A DNA stretch of 64,000 nucleotides from Hofstenia miamia. Its lineage: Eukaryota > Xenacoelomorpha > Acoela. Position 1 is the first letter of the stretch. Each line of letters opens with the position of its first letter. This document shows positions 58,684 to 64,000 of the stretch, piece after piece. The stretch lies in NCBI GenBank assembly GCA_004352715.1, contig SCFE01000079.1, positions 1,269,350 through 1,333,349 of the forward strand, read 5' to 3'. The position numbers and the translations under genes are program-made. Under the pieces are notes generated by a model. The model did not search any database, was not told the DNA's origin, and was given only the letters and a program-made list of their open reading frames with translations.

Positions 58684-61600
58684 TAACAATAATTTTTTTA
58701 ATATAAATGCATGTTATTAATTTTCAACAGAGCGAGTTGGCTTCCAATTTTTTCAAAGGCCAAATTATTTTTGTTATAAAAAAAACTGCAAAGTAAGCAG
58801 AAACATGACATTTGATATGTTAGGAATGAATTCGAATAAATTTCATCATTTTCAACTACTAAGGCCAATATAGATTCAATTTAAAAAATTCCCAAATTTT
58901 CAGATTAATGACGTCATCAAAAATTAGGATGAGACGAAGTTTCTGAACATTCCAAATTGATAGTGCTCATATGACGAATATTTGTGCAATATCATAATGC
59001 AATGTAGAGCTAGAAAGGTGAAGGAAATCATCCCTCCTATGGAGTCCTTAGTAAGAACTGAAAAGCAAAATTGTGATCTTATGGCTGACTTTTATGTCTC
59101 CACCATGTTGTGTTGTGTACACACCGAATTTATAATATCACCTATTGAAGGTTCTGTTAGACTACATAGACATTCTGACATCCCTCTTCAATCATATTTG
59201 AAACATTTTCTTCCAAGCTATGATTGTGCTGAGCTATGTGTAATTTTTAAAGAAATCTTTCATTTTTGTAGTAACATCAAATTTCTCCTAGAAAATTCGA
59301 TTACTTTTAAATTAAAAGCTGCTTCATAGGAGAAAAGACTGTTGTAAAGAACAGGTGTATAACAATAAAAACTTTTCAACGTATCACCTTTCAAAAGATT
59401 CTTACCATTTCTAATACTAGGTGTCCGGTCGAATTCAGAAGAAGATGAATATATTTCTTTGGTTAGATATAGATAATATCAAATGTTATTCGTCTTCTAT
59501 TAAACTGAAGACGTTCTTGAAACCGAAGTATTGTATTTAAAATAGTTCTTATCAAATGATTAATAGGAAAACTATAATCAATATTATCAATAAAATGTTT
59601 AAAGGCACTTTTCAAAATATTGATTAGTCCATCGTTGTCATATTGCAATTGTTGACTCTGAGTGACCCACTCAAAACCAGATATTGAAAAATATATTAAA
59701 CTGGATTTCTTGTAGGCCTACATCAAACTTGGCTGATTTTTATTTTGGTCATGTGAAATATTTTCACTAACTATCGTAAAACACTTCATATGCTAGGATT
59801 GAATTAAAATGTTTTTTGCTGCAAGCAATTTTGGTACATAAAATTTCAAAACAGTTATTGAACTTTGTTAGGAAGCGATATCTACAATAATCTATATATC
59901 TATTGAAGTATATTAAGGAACATAGACAAGAATATCAGTATTAAACATTTTACACCAGTACTGTTGAAATATCCTTAATATTTTTAAATTCGAAAAAGTA
60001 CATATATTCTATTTGACTTAGATCAGAATTTTCGGACACTGTCATTAAGGATTAATCAGAACATGTCAAGTTGAGGTCGCAAATATGAGTTCCAGTATGT
60101 GAATCAGGTTTGAAACCATGCATTTTGCTTAATCAATTTGATATTATTTTAGTTTCATTAGATAGAAATACTTAATTAGGGACAACCTTCTTTACTAACT
60201 GAAAAGTTTATGCATGTCCATTTATTACTTAATCATAGTAGTCTTACAGTTGGTATTTATATCAAGGACATCTAAAATAATGTAAAAAACTTTCTTTGAT
60301 ATCATTACTTTTCTTAATTAGAATAATTTCAGTCCTCATAGAATATGCTAATACCTCAGACTGATTGTTGCCTTGAAATCCGGGGTAAATGAAAAGAGGA
60401 AGTATTGTGAAGAGGACGGTGGTGCTATTATTAAATCCATTTCTCTATGGACATCAGGTTTAAATTCAATCAGGTTAAAACAGGTCACATCCTGTCACGT
60501 AAACTCATGCTTAATTCAAAATGATTTTTTTCAAAATTGATATAATTTCATATAATAATGCATAGTAGAATAAAAAAATTTAATTCTAATTTTTTTGTGA
60601 TCATTGTATTGTTCAAAATTCTGAACTTTAAAATGTAGGATTTCAAAACGATGCTTACTTTTAAAATATAAAAGATTGTAGATTCATAATTAAAAAATAA
60701 ATTGATTTTCAATTTAGCAATCAATGTAAATTTATGGTTTGCTTGGATGCAACCATGTTCAAATATTAAGACTTAATTTTGATAAACTATTAAGAAGTCA
60801 AATCTTATTGTCAATGTTTTGGTGCGTTAAATTGCGTTTTCATTTGATCTATCTAATGACGCTTTAAGGCCCGTGTGTAAAAGGACTTTTAAAAGATCTT
60901 CGTAAGTGAATCTTAAAGAGGTCCACAAGACAATTGAAGGATGTCTTCTAAACGTTTTGTAAGTGTCATCCTGTTCAGGGGAAACTATGATATTATTAAT
61001 AATAAACTGAAATTACCTTCAAATTCCTAATATAAATATATACATTTTTAAGCAAATTTTTAAAAATTTATGTCACATTTAAATTTAGTCTATAATGTTT
61101 TATTGAGCTCTGATTGTCTTTCTCGGCGTATATAAAGCTTCTCTTCAAATTTAGGGTCAAATATTGTTAATGAAAAGAAGTCTTATATACTGGACTTTAA
61201 GGTATAATAAATTTTAGTGAATAAAACGTTGCTATTAGTATTTTTATAATTTCTTTCAATAAGAAATTCTTGCGTATTTTCAAAATCGAAGATAGAAGTG
61301 CATAATATATTAGTCCCTAATCTGAGGTGTCAACCATGTGGAATCAAAATAGATGGCAGGTATCAGATTATTTTGTGCAACATTAGTATAAAAAATTTGA
61401 AACATTTATGAAAATATTTCAAATTAGTGGCAAATTCTTCGATTTCATTTGTGAATCAATCAGAAGTTTTGTATTTGATTGCCAAATTTTTGTTAAATTT
61501 CCCAAATAACTTGCGAAATTTACAAACATTTACCAAGTTTTGCTAAAATTTGGCAAAAATTTGCCAATCTATCCAAATTGTTGCATATTTCTAAAAACAT

Positions 61601-62008
61601 CTCAAACATATTATGCAATTTTCTGAAATGGCTCTAGTATCCACCAAATTTAACTACAGTATTTAAAATATTATAAGAGCTTTTGACAGAATTACTTCCA
61701 CAGCATGCACAAAGCTGTGCTGTTTCAGTAATGGGCTTGTGCACATTATTGCTTTCTATCAGCACAAAGGTCGGCACAAGCTGTTGCCTTGAATTTAGAT
61801 ATTTCTCAAGTACTATATTATACACAAACAAAGTGTTCAATGAAATTGGTACCTTTTATGAAGTACAAAACATGTTTATATAGTAATCAATTTTAAACTG
61901 TTAATTACATGGATGGGGTTACATCTCATATGTTCCTTATTCCCAAGACACTTGTTAGATTCAATCCTTCTACACTTCAAGAGTAATCAATTGTCCACCA
62001 ATCACCAT
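58684..62008. other. Largest unannotated stretch; one orphan ORF
   Basis: A plus-strand ORF of 115 codons (58982-59329) has several Cys and His residues (MLCCVHTEF, RLHRHSDIP) and a mixed composition, but no family I recognise. The rest to 62.0 kb is AT-rich with no supportable gene, RNA or mobile-element signature. Confidence 0.35.
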
Positions 62009-62181
62009 GACATGGGCTGCCTTATAGTTATCATCTTTNNNNNNNNNNNNNNNNNNNNNNNNNNNNNNNNNNNNNNNNNNNNNNNNNNNNNNNNNNNNNN
62101 NNNNNNNNNNNNNNNNNNNNNNNNNNNNNNNNNNNNNNNNNNNNNNNNNNNGACATGGGCTGCCTTATAGTTATCATCTTT
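62009..62181. repeat. Exact 30-bp duplication flanking a 113-N gap
   Basis: The 30 bases ending TAGTTATCATCTTT occur immediately before (62009-62038) and after (62152-62181) the Ns. It is most simply a redundant contig end, so the gap may not exist. Confidence 0.85.
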
Positions 62182-62236
62182 TTGATTCATTGAAATTTCA
62201 CGAAAGTAAATACGGAAAAGTACACCTAGACTTGTC

Positions 62237-62520
62237 AACGAGCCGAGCTTGAGCAGAGTGTTGGATATATAAAGTTCCTAAAACGAGCCGTTTTTAAGAA
62301 AAGCAAATTTATAGTAGTGCTTGTAAATTTGATTATGCAAATTTTTCTCATTTTTTCATTCAATATGCCTTTCTTATAATCTAATTTTAGAAATGTTTAT
62401 TAAATAATGGGATGAGCCATGCAAACAATGTGAGAGCGCAATATTTTTAAAAAAATATCGAGCTGAAACGACTCTCATTGAAAGATTTAATTGGCGAGCT
62501 GTGCCGAGCTCAGAAATTTC
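62237..62520. repeat. Dispersed repeat with GAGCCGAGCTT end, copy 2
   Basis: CAACGAGCCGAGCTTGAGC at the left and GGCGAGCTGTGCCGAGCTCA near 62492 bound a segment similar to 20940-21400. The bounds form imperfect inverted ends. Confidence 0.55.
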
Positions 62521-62753
62521 GGCTTTTTTACAAACTCAAAATGATTTAAAAATAAAAACATATTTTCTATTTCAAATTCGGAAAAATGACAGATCTGGTA
62601 GAGGGGGGCACGAAAGAGTTGCAACCTAGTATTTTGCGGGCATGCCCAGGCTCGCCGGACCTCCCGTGCCCACCGGGCATAAGGGAGAGTGAGCACCGAG
62701 CATTACTGTGACCGAGCGGGCGGGTATCGGGCGCTCAAATAACCGGGCATATG

Positions 62754-62829
62754 AGTAGTATAAAGAGAGTCGTATTTCGTTACACTTTTTTCTGATTGGT
62801 CGAGAGGTGGGTCGTATTTCGTTACACTT
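62754..62829 (+). mobile_element. Polinton terminus (copy C, left end)
   Basis: It begins AGTAGTATAAAGAGAGTCGT and contains ACTTTTTTCTGATTGGTCGA, the reverse complement of the ends at 20074 and 35083, so the element body would extend to higher coordinates. GTCGTATTTCGTTACACTT occurs twice (62769 and 62811), a small internal tandem repeat not seen in copies A and B. The gap follows. Confidence 0.65.
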
Positions 62830-63829
62830 NNNNNNNNNNNNNNNNNNNNNNNNNNNNNNNNNNNNNNNNNNNNNNNNNNNNNNNNNNNNNNNNNNNNNNN
62901 NNNNNNNNNNNNNNNNNNNNNNNNNNNNNNNNNNNNNNNNNNNNNNNNNNNNNNNNNNNNNNNNNNNNNNNNNNNNNNNNNNNNNNNNNNNNNNNNNNNN
63001 NNNNNNNNNNNNNNNNNNNNNNNNNNNNNNNNNNNNNNNNNNNNNNNNNNNNNNNNNNNNNNNNNNNNNNNNNNNNNNNNNNNNNNNNNNNNNNNNNNNN
63101 NNNNNNNNNNNNNNNNNNNNNNNNNNNNNNNNNNNNNNNNNNNNNNNNNNNNNNNNNNNNNNNNNNNNNNNNNNNNNNNNNNNNNNNNNNNNNNNNNNNN
63201 NNNNNNNNNNNNNNNNNNNNNNNNNNNNNNNNNNNNNNNNNNNNNNNNNNNNNNNNNNNNNNNNNNNNNNNNNNNNNNNNNNNNNNNNNNNNNNNNNNNN
63301 NNNNNNNNNNNNNNNNNNNNNNNNNNNNNNNNNNNNNNNNNNNNNNNNNNNNNNNNNNNNNNNNNNNNNNNNNNNNNNNNNNNNNNNNNNNNNNNNNNNN
63401 NNNNNNNNNNNNNNNNNNNNNNNNNNNNNNNNNNNNNNNNNNNNNNNNNNNNNNNNNNNNNNNNNNNNNNNNNNNNNNNNNNNNNNNNNNNNNNNNNNNN
63501 NNNNNNNNNNNNNNNNNNNNNNNNNNNNNNNNNNNNNNNNNNNNNNNNNNNNNNNNNNNNNNNNNNNNNNNNNNNNNNNNNNNNNNNNNNNNNNNNNNNN
63601 NNNNNNNNNNNNNNNNNNNNNNNNNNNNNNNNNNNNNNNNNNNNNNNNNNNNNNNNNNNNNNNNNNNNNNNNNNNNNNNNNNNNNNNNNNNNNNNNNNNN
63701 NNNNNNNNNNNNNNNNNNNNNNNNNNNNNNNNNNNNNNNNNNNNNNNNNNNNNNNNNNNNNNNNNNNNNNNNNNNNNNNNNNNNNNNNNNNNNNNNNNNN
63801 NNNNNNNNNNNNNNNNNNNNNNNNNNNNN
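62830..63829. other. Assembly gap, 1000 N
   Basis: Placeholder gap that hides whatever lies between the left-end Polinton terminus and the opposite-orientation repeats after it. Confidence 0.98.
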
Positions 63830-64000
63830 CACACTTTTTAAACAAGTATGTAAATGTGGGAAATTAATACATGTAAATTATGTTAATGTGGGAAGGTAAA
63901 ACTAAAAAAAATGTATGTTAATGTGGAAAAGTAAAAAATGTAAAGTTAGTTAAGGTGGGAAAGTAAAAACTAAAAAAAATGTATGTTAATGTGGGAAAGT
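63830..64000 (-). repeat. Polinton-TIR-type tandem repeats
   Basis: Four to five degenerate units of about 36 bp built on TGTTAATGTGGGAAAGTAAA and ACTAAAAAAAATG. Similar units form the inner part of the TIRs at 19873 and 34843 in this same orientation, so this is probably the inner part of a right-end TIR whose terminus lies beyond the window. Confidence 0.6.

Overview
The window is AT-rich eukaryotic DNA from an invertebrate metazoan. It holds two multi-exon animal genes with GT-AG introns, some only 44-67 bp long. Around them lie animal-type transposons: P-element/THAP, Penelope with GIY-YIG, Tc1/mariner, LINEs with an APE-type endonuclease, and Polinton/Maverick. (TA)n microsatellites are frequent. 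I cannot name the phylum from this. It is a draft scaffold: four gaps are exactly 1000 Ns, several are shorter, and six isolated single 'n' characters (7467, 33212, 33938, 34842, 48168, 54064) look like contig joins, some flanked by duplicated sequence.

Layout. 0-3.6 kb: a dispersed repeat, then a broken P-element-type transposase with a 166-bp MITE inside it. 6-8 kb: two same-strand Penelope GIY-YIG 3' ends. 11.2-12.4 kb: a Tc1 element that begins the left arm of a roughly 4.5-kb inverted repeat (left 11.8-16.5 kb, right 26.9-31.3 kb). Between the arms lie a second copy of the first repeat, one Polinton terminus, an Ovo-family zinc-finger gene on the minus strand (21.45-23.33 kb), a dead Tc1 element and a long-TIR element. 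32.3-35.1 kb: a Polinton terminus with major capsid, penton-like and adenain-like protease genes on the minus strand, two of them frameshifted. 35.4-38.3 kb: a LINE with an SGNH-esterase-like region and a reverse transcriptase, split by a 411-bp MITE with a TTAA duplication. 39.7-42.9 kb: LINE remnants and repeats. 44.1-57.2 kb: a seven-exon adenylate-forming enzyme gene (acyl-CoA synthetase / 4-coumarate ligase-like, 499 codons) whose long introns contain LINEs, a Tc1 remnant and near-identical duplicated blocks, including extra copies of exons 6-7. 57.3-58.4 kb: a mariner-like remnant. 58.7-62.2 kb: almost nothing recognisable. 62.75-64 kb: another Polinton terminus, a gap, and TIR-type tandem repeats in the opposite orientation.

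The two host genes are the only loci that look intact. Nearly everything else is decayed, often nested, mobile DNA. The most informative structures are the Polinton morphogenesis cluster, the inverted repeat bracketing ovo, the nested MITEs whose target duplications are visible inside older transposon genes, and the duplicated exons of the synthetase gene, which look more like assembly redundancy than alternative exons.
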